Positions 34,101 through 46,100 of a stretch of 64,000 bases of DNA are shown here, piece by piece (within the stretch, counting starts at the first letter, position 1; each line of letters starts with the position of its first letter). The notes below the pieces were generated by a model. The model was not told the DNA's origin and ran no database searches. It saw only the letters and a program-made list of their open reading frames with translations. The stretch is from the NCBI RefSeq assembly GCF_037975245.1, contig NC_092571.1:669501-733500 (forward strand). Reading direction: 5' to 3'. Source of the stretch: Apostichopus japonicus (Eukaryota > Echinodermata > Holothuroidea > Aspidochirotida > Stichopodidae). A program made the position numbers and the translations under genes.

Positions 34101-37100
34101 TAACTGCTCTCTGCTTTCTTCTTTGAGCAATGATTCCTTGTTTTACTGCTCTCTGCTTTCTTCTTTGAGCATTGATTCTTTGTTTTACTGCTTTCTGCTT
34201 TCTTCTTTGAGCATTGATTCCTTGTTTTACTGCTCTCTGCTTTCTTCTTTGAGCAATGATTCCTTGTTTTACTGCTTACATAGGGTAATGCATCGGTAAG
34301 ATGTTTTCTTTCTTGAGAAACGTTTGACAGGAAAGCAGTCATGGGTATGATTCACATTCCTGACAGCCACTATCTATTTTAACAATGACAAATGCTCCGA
34401 GACGAATGTGCGAGCATGGAATTTTACTATCCTCCAAATTCCAAGCGATTTATCTATTTCACAAATGTCTAAACATCTCCCATAAGTTATGGCTAGAAAT
34501 TTGGATTACAAAGCCATACAAATGTCTGGCAGAGTCCCCCATAAAAGGTTTGTAATTTATGATGGAAAGAAATATCAAGCATTTTTAAACTGTTAAGATG
34601 AGGTAGAAACTTACAGCCAGCCCCAAACTTGTTTATAACTGTGTCAAATGTTTGAAATGGTCAAAAGATGAATGGGGGAACTGTTTGTTCTAAGTACTGA
34701 GCTGAAGTCAAACTGAAGTCATGAGATGCAACCATCTTTAATGTCACAATACAGATGTGCTGCATTATGGTACTTAGATCATCTCAATGCTAGCATGGGA
34801 TTATAACATTTATTACCCAGCAGTCCAGCCCATGGATGAGTCAGGAGGGTTTACATTGACTGGATTGATGAAAGAAGTTTACATGGATGGAGTGGATCAA
34901 GGAGACGTACATGAACCGGATTAATCAAGGAGAAATTAATGAATCGGATTAATCAAGGAGAGATTTATGAACCGGATTAATCAAGGAGAAATTAATGAAC
35001 CGGATTAATCAAGGAGAAATTAATGAACCGGATTAATCAAGGAGAGATTCATGAACCGGATTAATCGAGGAGAAATTGATGGACCAGATTTATCAAGGAG
35101 ATGTACACCAACCGGATAGATCAAAGGATAAGTTCATGGATTGGATTTACTAAGGAGGTTTACATGGACCTAAGCTTGCACGGGAAACCGGTTTCAGTAC
35201 TGAAACCGTTTTTTTGCCAACCCAATTTCGGTACCGAAATTTGTATTGCAAATACTGGAAAAAACAAAGTTAATGCTTCCATCCATCTTTTGTTGACTTG
35301 GGTTTCTCCTATTTACTGTTCTTTTTGCAATATGAAAATTAATTGCTACAAGAAAAAGCTATTCTGATTCGGTTGCTTTGCTAGAAACATGGAAACCGTG
35401 CAAGCTGACATTAAGGACAATTACATTGACTGGACTTGTAAAAGAGTACGACGAACAACATACCAGGTGACAGAGTTGTGGCATTGACAGTGCTAAAGTA
35501 ATCTTCCCCACTTTGATCGGAGATGCCGCTGCGAGAGTGGACTTTAAATTGGTAGGTAGTATGAGGATCAAGGTTGCTAACAACTGCCTCTGTGTTTTGT
35601 ATGTCTCTTTGTGATGGAGAGTAAGCAACATCCACTGGACATAGAGAGCATTCTATCCAGTAGGTAACATCACTGCGACCTCCTGTTACATCTAGCATCT
35701 CCCACGTCAGAGTCACTACCGATGATTCTCCATCCACAGTTGCTTGGAGGTTGACAGGTTCTCTAGGAGCAGCTGACAGAAAAGAAACAAAAGGCAAATT
35801 AAAAGCGGTGATTAAGACGAGACAAGTGAAACCATTAGCAGCTGATGTCAATACAGGCCAACAACCTCTCTAAGCATTAAAGATCATGTTTATAACTTAC
35901 TAATGAACCCTACTCAGATGCTAAAGGAATTAGTGTGTGTGTGTATGTGTGTGCATAGCTTGGCATTTAGTATCAGAAAAGAAAGCAAGCAGGCCAAGGA
36001 TTACTTCAAGTCTTACCTATTATAATATCACTAAAAACCAAGAGAAAATCTTTACAGCCATTTGACAGCTCCAAAAGGACGTTAGGAGTATTGTCACCCC
36101 CCCCCCCTCCCCTCCTTGCCACCCTTCATTCTCTCCACCGTTTGTCAAAAACTTTGCCAAACCACTTTAAAAATAGTCTTGTAATAATTAACCTAACAGC
36201 CAGGTAATGCAAGATGTATTAAACGTTTTATCTACAGCACTACCACTATACATGTACTAAAGTCTGATTTTTCTACCGATAGGGCAATCAAAAATTTAAC
36301 TTGTTGCAAATTAATAGAAAGTTACAAACCCTTCATTTTTATGTATTCAATAGAAAGATCAATGAACACGCAAAGGTAAGGGCAAGAATGGCTTAGGTTG
36401 ACTGCGTCAATCAGATACAATGGTAATACGGGCCAACTGTATTAACACTATTACACAATAATATTACATAATATTACATAGAAATATTACATAATATTAC
36501 AGAATTCAAGGTCCTTCCTTGACAAGAAGATCATCTTCTCAATCTTTCCTCTTCTCTAAGCTACACTAGCGGCAGCCGGCATTTCAAAAGTTTATATAAC
36601 CCAACAAACTACATAAGAACCCACACTAACCAAAGTGTAGACCAAACTGGAGTCTGTTTGTTTTCTTATGTCAGAGCTACAAAATATTTACCATAAAGCA
36701 ATATTGTTTTGAAAGATTTAACAACTGGTGATGAAATATTGGTTCCTAGAATGAGTAAGACTGCTCAATTCCCACATAGTCAGCAGAGGAACATCAAACA
36801 ATGAGAAGAATGTTATTTATTTTGTCTAGAACAAGAATGAACTAAACTGGTGCCAAGACCATCTCTTCCTACCATCAGCTGCTGTTTTCATGCCAGGGTA
36901 TAACTTACATGTTTATTCATCTTTCATTTCCTGCACTTTGCACGATGAGAAAACAACATTCCTTTTAATACAAAGATCTCCCATCACAAGATGAAAAACC
37001 AACCTTCCTTAGAAACATCTCCCATCACTGACAAAGCTATATTTAGTTATTAATACTGCCAGGGAAATAACAATTAAGCAATGCAAACTATTGTCTTCCC

Positions 37101-40100
37101 CATTAGAACAAGTTATCTCTGGAAATGCCCCCACCCCTCCATCTCCCCACACACTTGTACTGGAAACCATGTAATAAGAGGAATCTGGGTGGATCATCGA
37201 GGAAGTGAAAGAGTAACATTTTAGCTCACAACATGCCAAATGGGTTAAAACTTAAAATATACTTCCAGTCTGTGTGCATATCAATTTTCATGTTGTGGTT
37301 AGTGGTTTGGTTTCCAATGCAGGACTGGTTACAGTTTATATACATAGCTATAGCAAATGCAAGCAGTCCAAATCCAGACTATAATAACATAAATCATATT
37401 CTATTCTCTAAAAGAATCAAGATCATTCTGGTTACATACACAACACTAATGTATTTGCATAATTTACAAATATCAAGAATGCCCTGATTAGAAATTGTAT
37501 CTGTGAATAATGTTAGTTTCCAGGAGGATTTCAATAGTTCTGTGAACACATATATACAGTGCCCCAAGGTCATTCTTCATTGACATTCTAAAACTAACTA
37601 GAAGATTTGTCAAATATATAAAAGGTTACTCATAAAACTGGGCACAACTGTTACATTTCTCTAAAATGAGGAGCTTTTGACAAAAAAAAAAAAAAAATGA
37701 TCACAGAGCAAGTGAGACATAAAAATCAAGTGAGTATGCACAGAAGAAGCAAAACGAAAGGAATCACTCTATAGCTCCCTATTGGAGAGCGTGTAGAGTG
37801 CACAACATTCATTACAATGCATCGATGATAAAAGAACAATGCCAACAGCTGACATCAATTAAATATTCAATTAAAGTACTGGTTATAAGGGAATTAACAA
37901 GCCATGACTACATGCCATCACCTAGAATGAATTAGGAATAAGTGTTACATCAACCATTAATGTTGTAGCTTGAATATTGTGTAATGTAAGTATACAAAAA
38001 TGTATATACACAAAAAATTACTAACCGAGAAAAACAGTCAGCAGCAGATATTTCCATCATGAATGTCACTTCAATTCAGCTACCGTATGTTTAGGGCCCA
38101 TCCCCCTGCCCTGCCCCTCATCTCACAAACTGTCCCTTCCACTTTCCCACAACCACATATTTTCTTCCTGTCCAGCTAAGCTGATGGTAAGTGATGGGAT
38201 TCTACTGTCTGAGTGCGTTCTTGTATGTAAATCAAGCAATTTCCTCCGCTTTAAGACAAATTGACTGGTTGTTGGTGTAATTAGACTGGCTTTCCTGGTT
38301 TGTTAAGTTGTACTAGTTGAGGGACACCCAGACTAAATGAAACAGATGTCTTTATTAATGAACGGATGTAATTACAAGGCAAACTAAACCAAACTATAGT
38401 CATTTCTTCATGACCCCAGGTGCGTGCATGCATGCTTCAAATGAAAGGTTACTTCACTCAGATTCTTAAAGATATCATTGCTTGAAGTTTTAAGTCTCTT
38501 TTATATTTATTTTATATTGTATTTGAAACTTTTCCATTAGTCCTTAAAGTATCCAACAGTATAAGCTCTAAACTCTTTAGATCAGGTGGTAGGGCTCTTT
38601 GCAGGAAGTTGATTAAATGTATCACATCCCTCAGCAACAGACACATGAATAATGAAATCAGGCCTTCCCAAAGGAAAATTAAACACAATGAGACATTTTG
38701 ATGAAACGAGAAGCTAATACTGAATTGTCATGCCAATGTGGCACCAGAATCAATTCTCACCAGTTTAGATGGTTTTATATTTAGAGTTTGTATCGTCTGC
38801 TAAACTAGAGTGACCTTGTCCCATGAGACACATCGACTGGTTAATTAATTACAAGAGAACATCCAGAATACAGGCACCAATCAAACTACCTCAAGTTTAG
38901 AGCTCAGGAGAGTGGTACAATTTACAAATTTCCATATTTTTGACCTCTAGCAATCTTAAATCATACTTGAGTTTTTCTTACATAATGCATACATGTTTTA
39001 ACTATTTCTTCTGTCCGATTTGTTTGTGGAAGAAAGGAGAGGGGGGGGGGGGTAACTAGGTAAGGATTCTTCAAGTAGCATAAATGCTGACTTATCAAAA
39101 TATCTTTCATATAATTCCTGTCATTTTCTGAATATTAATCAAACTTCACATTAGGTTAGAGGTGAAGCATTACTTTAAAAGTTAATATTGGAGGTAAATT
39201 AATTTTCAAATCATTTTACTCAATTAATCATGCAATCAAAAGCTTGAATTGAAATTAACTTATTATTTATTCTCTTTAATGTTTTGTCCTACACAACTGC
39301 TATGACTGGATAAGTCATAGCTGAGTCATGGTTCTAAGAAGGTTACTACTTATTCACTTCTGAATATAACAAATAGTTCTAGAATCTTGCTGGATTCTTC
39401 ATACACTAACATTCTTTCCTTTAAACTCTAATCAACACTAGCACTGATGGTGCTACAAATGGATGCAGTTATAAAGTTCCTTGCAATTACACACAAATCC
39501 TTTGTGGATCCTTTGATGGTTGAATATCCATCACAATTACAATTTTATGTTCGGCACATTCCAAGCACAACGCAGAAAAGCCTCTTTCAATAAATTTCCA
39601 TAAAGCTAATTGATAGTGAAGTTTCAGTCAACCATTTTTCGTTGTCTTGTTATTTTGGGCAATTTCCATTTGCCGCCAACATTTCAGCGGTCAAGGCAAA
39701 ATGGCTGACATTCTACCATGAAGGGCCCCCTGCTATTTTCCAGGATGTTGACACTTAAATTTGACATGCCTCCTATAATAACTAGCTTACCACAACAAAT
39801 TTACCCACAATGCACCTTGCCCATCAGTTCTGCCCTGAAGTGTGGAAGCTGATCTCAAGACAACATAAATGGAAATTTTCCTCCAAAGATTTAATCAAAT
39901 ATTTTAATCTTCCGGCAGACAGAATGCAAAAAGTTTTTGAAAAATTCTTCTTCTAAATTGTTTCAAAATAATTTCTGTGAAAATACAGAGGACATGTTGG
40001 CTCCACATCTGCCTAAGGCAATCAAATGATTAAAACATAGAAATGCTACAAGGTTTTCTTTCAAATGTTGATTTAATTTGATAATATCGCACAAAAGGGA

Positions 40101-43100
40101 ACAGTTTCCCTTTGAATCATCACTCTAGAACTCTTTTTATTCCTTTGGTATTGCTTAGCTAGCTGCTTACTTTTACTTTTCCAATGCCATTTATTGAAAC
40201 TTGAGACAGAGCTTTCTGGTTATGAGGGGGACATTGTCAGAACCTTGAATATCTAGAATATTATATTCTTTTCAGAGAGCACCAATCTATTGATTTTATC
40301 CAGGGCTGTTTATAATATGAACGGAAATTTCAGTTTTTTTATGTATTTTTGTATGCATATAGACATAAAAGAGGAACAACAATGATAGTGACTTTGATAC
40401 ATTTTTGAGATATTCATCTTTTCAAGTACTCTTAAGAAGAGATCAATACCGGCATATGACGCTATTACAGAAATTCATGTCAATCACAACACGCACTTGA
40501 AACAAAGTCATCCACAGTATAGCAGCAGCAGTTGGCAACAACACTGGTTTTATTTAATGTACTGTTGATGGTGATCCACAGGCTTACAAGATTAATGTCT
40601 ATTGAAATGAATATGAAAGCCACTAAATTTTATGTATTTTAGGTCCCTCCTGCAAGCAGGAACTCACAAAGAAGCCTCATTGGCTTATATCAGCCGCAAG
40701 CTGACCGAAGTCAGTCTCTTAGATTTATATTTAACGTCCATGATTGTCAATTGTCAACGACTCTGTAACTGGACGACATATATTAATCTTGAAGTGATTC
40801 GAACTGGGGCCTTATGGTTGGAAGCTAACACTCCTTGATCGGATGATTCTTTGCCCACACTATCATCCTTCATCAATGTCAACTGTTGCCTGCAAACAAT
40901 CCATTTTGCTTCCGAAACACAATAGAGCAAAGCAAAATATTGAAGTCCTTAGAAGTTGTAGATGGAGCAGACAGCCATAAAATACATCAAACTGATTTTT
41001 AACATTTATGGGAAATGTAAGGATGGATCGGCTTGTTTTGTTTTGTTTCTTTCATGTGAAAAGAGAATGTATATTACAAACCAGAATGCAAAATTATTCA
41101 TTACACTTGACTTCTGCTTGTTCACCAGAAATATAAAAATATTAAAAATGTCTTGAACCACAATTTTGATGTGTAAATTACACTATGGCATGATAAACAC
41201 AGGTCAGTCTACTGTTCATGGCAATACACACACCTCCAACACATACAATAGCGGTCTTGTGCTCAATATGATGCATGCACATACCAAGTATGAGAAGTAT
41301 CCAACATTCCTACTATAAGATATCATGGTTAAAGCTTTTCAGAGTGTGACCGCTTATGACCCAGATTACCTTTGACCTCCACTAAAAACAACTGAGTTTT
41401 TTATTTAATATAACCCAGCCACATGCCAAGTATGAAATGTTTCCATGCTTCCTAACTTGAGATATGTTTACAATGTTTTTGATATTTGAGTTAGATGGGG
41501 GGGCTGCCAATTGTCACAATTCCTGATGTCACAGAGCCACTTCCAAGTTGAAATGTTTTGTTTTCTTTATAATTTTTACTCATTTTTCTACATGAAAGGG
41601 AAAACAATTCACTAAAATCAATATCAATTTGTAACTGATAGGCAGAACTTTTGATATTTCAACAAAGAAAATCCCAGACACTACACCCACCCAATGAGGA
41701 AAACATTTGAAGGAGAAAATAAAGAAACACATTCAATTCCAGTCACAAGTGGTGGCTCTGTGTTGTCATGTTAGACTTACTTCCAAGTCCTCTTTCATAC
41801 ATATGAAGGAGCATGGAAGCAATGATATCTTAAAAAAGGAAGATGAGCTTTGAAAGCTTTTTGGTGGAGTCATTTATCTTTGGCTTCCCTATCATTAATA
41901 TATCAGTGAAAATGCTAGAGTTTATCTTTCCTTTTAATGCTTCCTGATAAACTAGCAGTATAAGTCATCATGATTGACATCTCTCCCATTAAAACATGCA
42001 TACCTGACAGATTAGAAAAAACATGTTCCCCCCTCCCCCCCCCCCCCCCCCCCCGTAAACCTTTCTAAATAAACTGGCAAATGTACATAATCATGCCAGT
42101 TTACACTTAACACATTAAATAGAATGCTTTGTGAGACTATCTCTTTAAACCTTATCACTGACAGATTAGAAAAACATGATTTTCACTATAAACCTTGTTT
42201 TCAAAGATACTTTCAAATGTAGATCATGTTATTAAATACACTGCAAAATATTTGAGAATGTGTTGAAACAAACCTGTCTGATAGTCATGTGATACATGAG
42301 CTACATAGAAGCTTTCATACAGAAGTGGATTTGAGTTTCTTTTATAATTATGCTTAATTAATTTAATTACATATACTATGAGTAAGACATACTGGTACAC
42401 ATGTACCAGCTTTGTAATGGCAACTCTGTTTACAATATGAAACCAGGCATTAGCATATGGAGATATTAACAATTAAACAGTTTTACATTGTCATGCCTAC
42501 TCAATAATAAGCATGTTATCAGCACTCAAACCAATAGGCTTCCAGAACACAATATAAATGTTCCACATGCAAAGTTTAAGATCTATTCAAGCTTCCCTCT
42601 TCAGATATTGTGTTTACAATGTTTCAGAATTTGAGCCCTGCTGACCTCAGATGACCTTTGACCTCTACCAAGAACAATAGGATTCTTCTACTTACTATAA
42701 TGCATCAACATAATAAGTATGCAAAGCAATCTCAGTTCCGAACTTGAGATATCTTGTTAACAAGGTGTTCAGTTTTTCACCCCTGGTGACCTCAGATGAC
42801 CTTTGACCCCCACCACAAATATCATGGTTCTTCTACTCGATATGGGACATCTACATGCCACGTAAGAAAGGTATCCATGAGTCCAATCTTGAGATATCGT
42901 GTTTACAAGTTGGGCGTCACACACATTCACACACACATGCACACACATACGCCATCATGACTGCATAGGTTTCTCTTGTCATCGAAACCAAAACGCTATG
43001 CATGGTAGCAACAACATTCTAGACAAAGAGAGAATGTCAAGAACATAACAACAGGATCCTATAATGACATGTTGATGATGGAATGATGACATTATAACTA

Positions 43101-46100
43101 GAGTATGTAGATTTGCTTACTGCAAGCTTTACAAGAGAGATATCAATCAAATACACAGAACAGAGATAAGAGGCTGAGAGTTAAAATCATGCACAGTTGA
43201 AAGTGTGGCTGTATGAACGCTAACATCACATGACATCCATCAAAATCAAGAAGGAAAATGAATCCAAATATTCTGAAATAGACTAGATTCCAGCTTTGAA
43301 TCATTTCTCCATCATAGGTACTTTATACACTATATCCCAAGTCTAACTTGGTACTATGATCAACTCTCACCATAATTTGATGTTCAAGTAAAGTTGTGAA
43401 TATTGAAACTGTAGAATGGCTGTGGTCTAACTGAGATGCAGAGCAGTTTCTCTGACTAAGAACAAGTGAATAACAACATTTCCGAGGTCAGGATAAGCAT
43501 GCTAGATGATTACCTACCAATCACCTTGTAACTGATGTTACAGCACCACAAAACAAACTATCACAGTAAAGGGCACCAACCTTCTTCCATTGTGAGACAA
43601 TCACATATAATGTGTTGAAAACTAAGAGCTGTGAACCAATTTCCCTGCCAAAAATGGGTTAATTCTCAGAAAATTGCAGAAGAATTCCATTTAAACAAGC
43701 TGTGATTGGCTGATGCTGCAGGAGGATTGCAAGTAGCATTCAGACCAATCCAAGATGTAAGTGCATTACATGATATGCACCAATGGAAAGTGGAACAGAG
43801 ATAGCACTAACTGGGATTAATTGGTTTCCTCCACTAAACAGATGACTTCTGCAACTTAGACAAAACACAAAGGTACAAGATTCCCACATAGAAATATTGC
43901 ACAAGTTTTGAATGATTTGTTTTAAATCGAAAGTGAGTAAAAATGCTACCATGACCTTTATGTTAATTTTGAGGTTGAAGTTGAGTTTGAGTTTAGTTAT
44001 TAACTAAAGTCATGAGAGACAGACAACAGAGAGCCCGGATGAGTACGTTGACTCCACCACATGCAGTCACTACTCCTGCTTGGGGGGTCATGTCTCCAGG
44101 ACCCAACAAATCTAGTAGGGTGCCTGGGACTTCTTATCTCAATATTGGGGCTAATGGGCAGGTGAATTCCAGTATTAACAAACTTTGGAAACATCACAAT
44201 TCATATGTTGGAATAAAACAACATGTCCTTCCCAATAATCACTGGTATATGGGAGGAATTAATTGCCTGTGATGTTGGTTAAAGCATTTGAGTAAAACAC
44301 ATAGCCCATTAATACTAATATATACGATACTTTCCAGCCCAGCTTGAAAAAAAGTGGAAAACCCTTCTGTAATCCTTTATAACACAAATGCATGCCAGGA
44401 ATGCAAAAGTTTTGACATTAGAATATTAAATGCAGTTTTGACTCTTTGAAAGCATCAGAGAATGACAAACTTTGATTTGTTGCCAGCTTGGTGACAAATA
44501 TTGCACAAAGTCAAATTCCTGGCAGCCTAGCAAAACAACCAGTAAAGACTGCTGGTCAAAGGGTCCAATAGGCAAGTATACCGCCAGATGTCTGCTGGCC
44601 AAGGGGCCCACAGACCAGTGTACTGCCAGATGTCTGCTGGCCAAGGGGCCAACAGACCAGTGTATTGGCCAACTGGCTGCTGGCCAAGGGGCCATCAGAC
44701 CAGTACGCAGCCAAAGAGTTGCTGGTCAAATGCATGAGCCAACACACCGGCATATCGCAATATGTCTGCTGGCTCCTTAGCCAACACACCAGCATATAGC
44801 AATATGTCTGCTAGCTCCTAAGCCAACACACCGGCATATAGCAATATGTCTGCTAGCTCCTAAGCCAACACACCGGCATATAGCAATATGTCTGCTAGCT
44901 CCTAAGCCAACACACCGGCATATAGCCATATGTCTGCTAACTCCCTAGCCAACACACCAGCATATAGCAATATGTCTGCTGGTTCCTTAGCCAACACATT
45001 AGCATACATGTATAGCCATATGTCTGCTGGCTCCTTAGCCAACAGAGCGATATACAACCAGATTGCTGCCGCTTCTTAGCCAACAGACATGTGTCTGCTG
45101 ACCAAGGGGCCAACAGACCAATAGACTGCCAGATGGCTCCTGACCAAGGGGCCCACAGACCTGTACACAGTCAGATTGCTGTAGGCCATATTCCTTATGG
45201 AATGAATTAACAACAATATCTCAATGTCTCTTTGGTACAATGAAAACTTGTTCTGATAGTGATGTAACCGATTGGTTATCATTAAAAGAATACAGGCCAA
45301 AAACAGATCTGCTGCACCCACCATCAATTTGAAAGAAAAACATACCTCAGATCAACTGAATGTACCTCCCACTGATTTGTCTCTGGCAGCGAGAATACTT
45401 TTAAGAACAGAAGTACTTGAATGAAACAGGTGATAGGAACAATTGTCTTGGTTTAATTCCTAATAATCAGTTACAACAACAAACACTTTACAACACTCCA
45501 TGGAATAGAGAAATAATTTATAGTGAATGAAGAATGAACACATGCTGGACATGCACAGCTGGAGGGAAGATGATAAGGAGAACTGGGGTAAAATATATCA
45601 TTACAGGATTTATTCTCACTACTCACCTTTGATGCCATGGGCACAGACATAATTGTAGCTCTACAAACCACCAAACCCCCACCCCCAACCATTTCCACCC
45701 TCCCTTCCTTTGTCTCACAAGATCTAGTGGCTATCATTAAAACAAAGACAATGTCCCAGTCCATCATGAGCTAATACGAAAGATCTGTACATGTCCAAAT
45801 TTTACAACTCAAGTACATAAGTTTTGACCAATCAGAAGGCTTAAAGTGACTGCACATATTAATCATAACTAGTCTTTCCCCCATTCCATAATACAAAGCT
45901 GATTTTATTTCTTGCATCACCCGTTCCACATCCTCCATTTCATTTTATGGTATCCCATTGTTTATCTCTGTCACACATTACCAGCAGAATCACATCTCTT
46001 TGACAAACTAATTTTCAACAACTTTTTGCTCATCAGTTGCCAAGTTTAACTTTCATCTTTGGAGCGGCAAATTATGGCAAACAAGTCTTGAGATGATACT

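Larger units (their letters stand above)
32658..35463 (-). other. Eph intron between the two FN3 exons
   Basis: A 2.8-kb intron with two arrays (34010-34275 and 34840-35172), an inverted-repeat element (35173-35406), and unique AT-rich sequence elsewhere. Confidence 0.7.
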
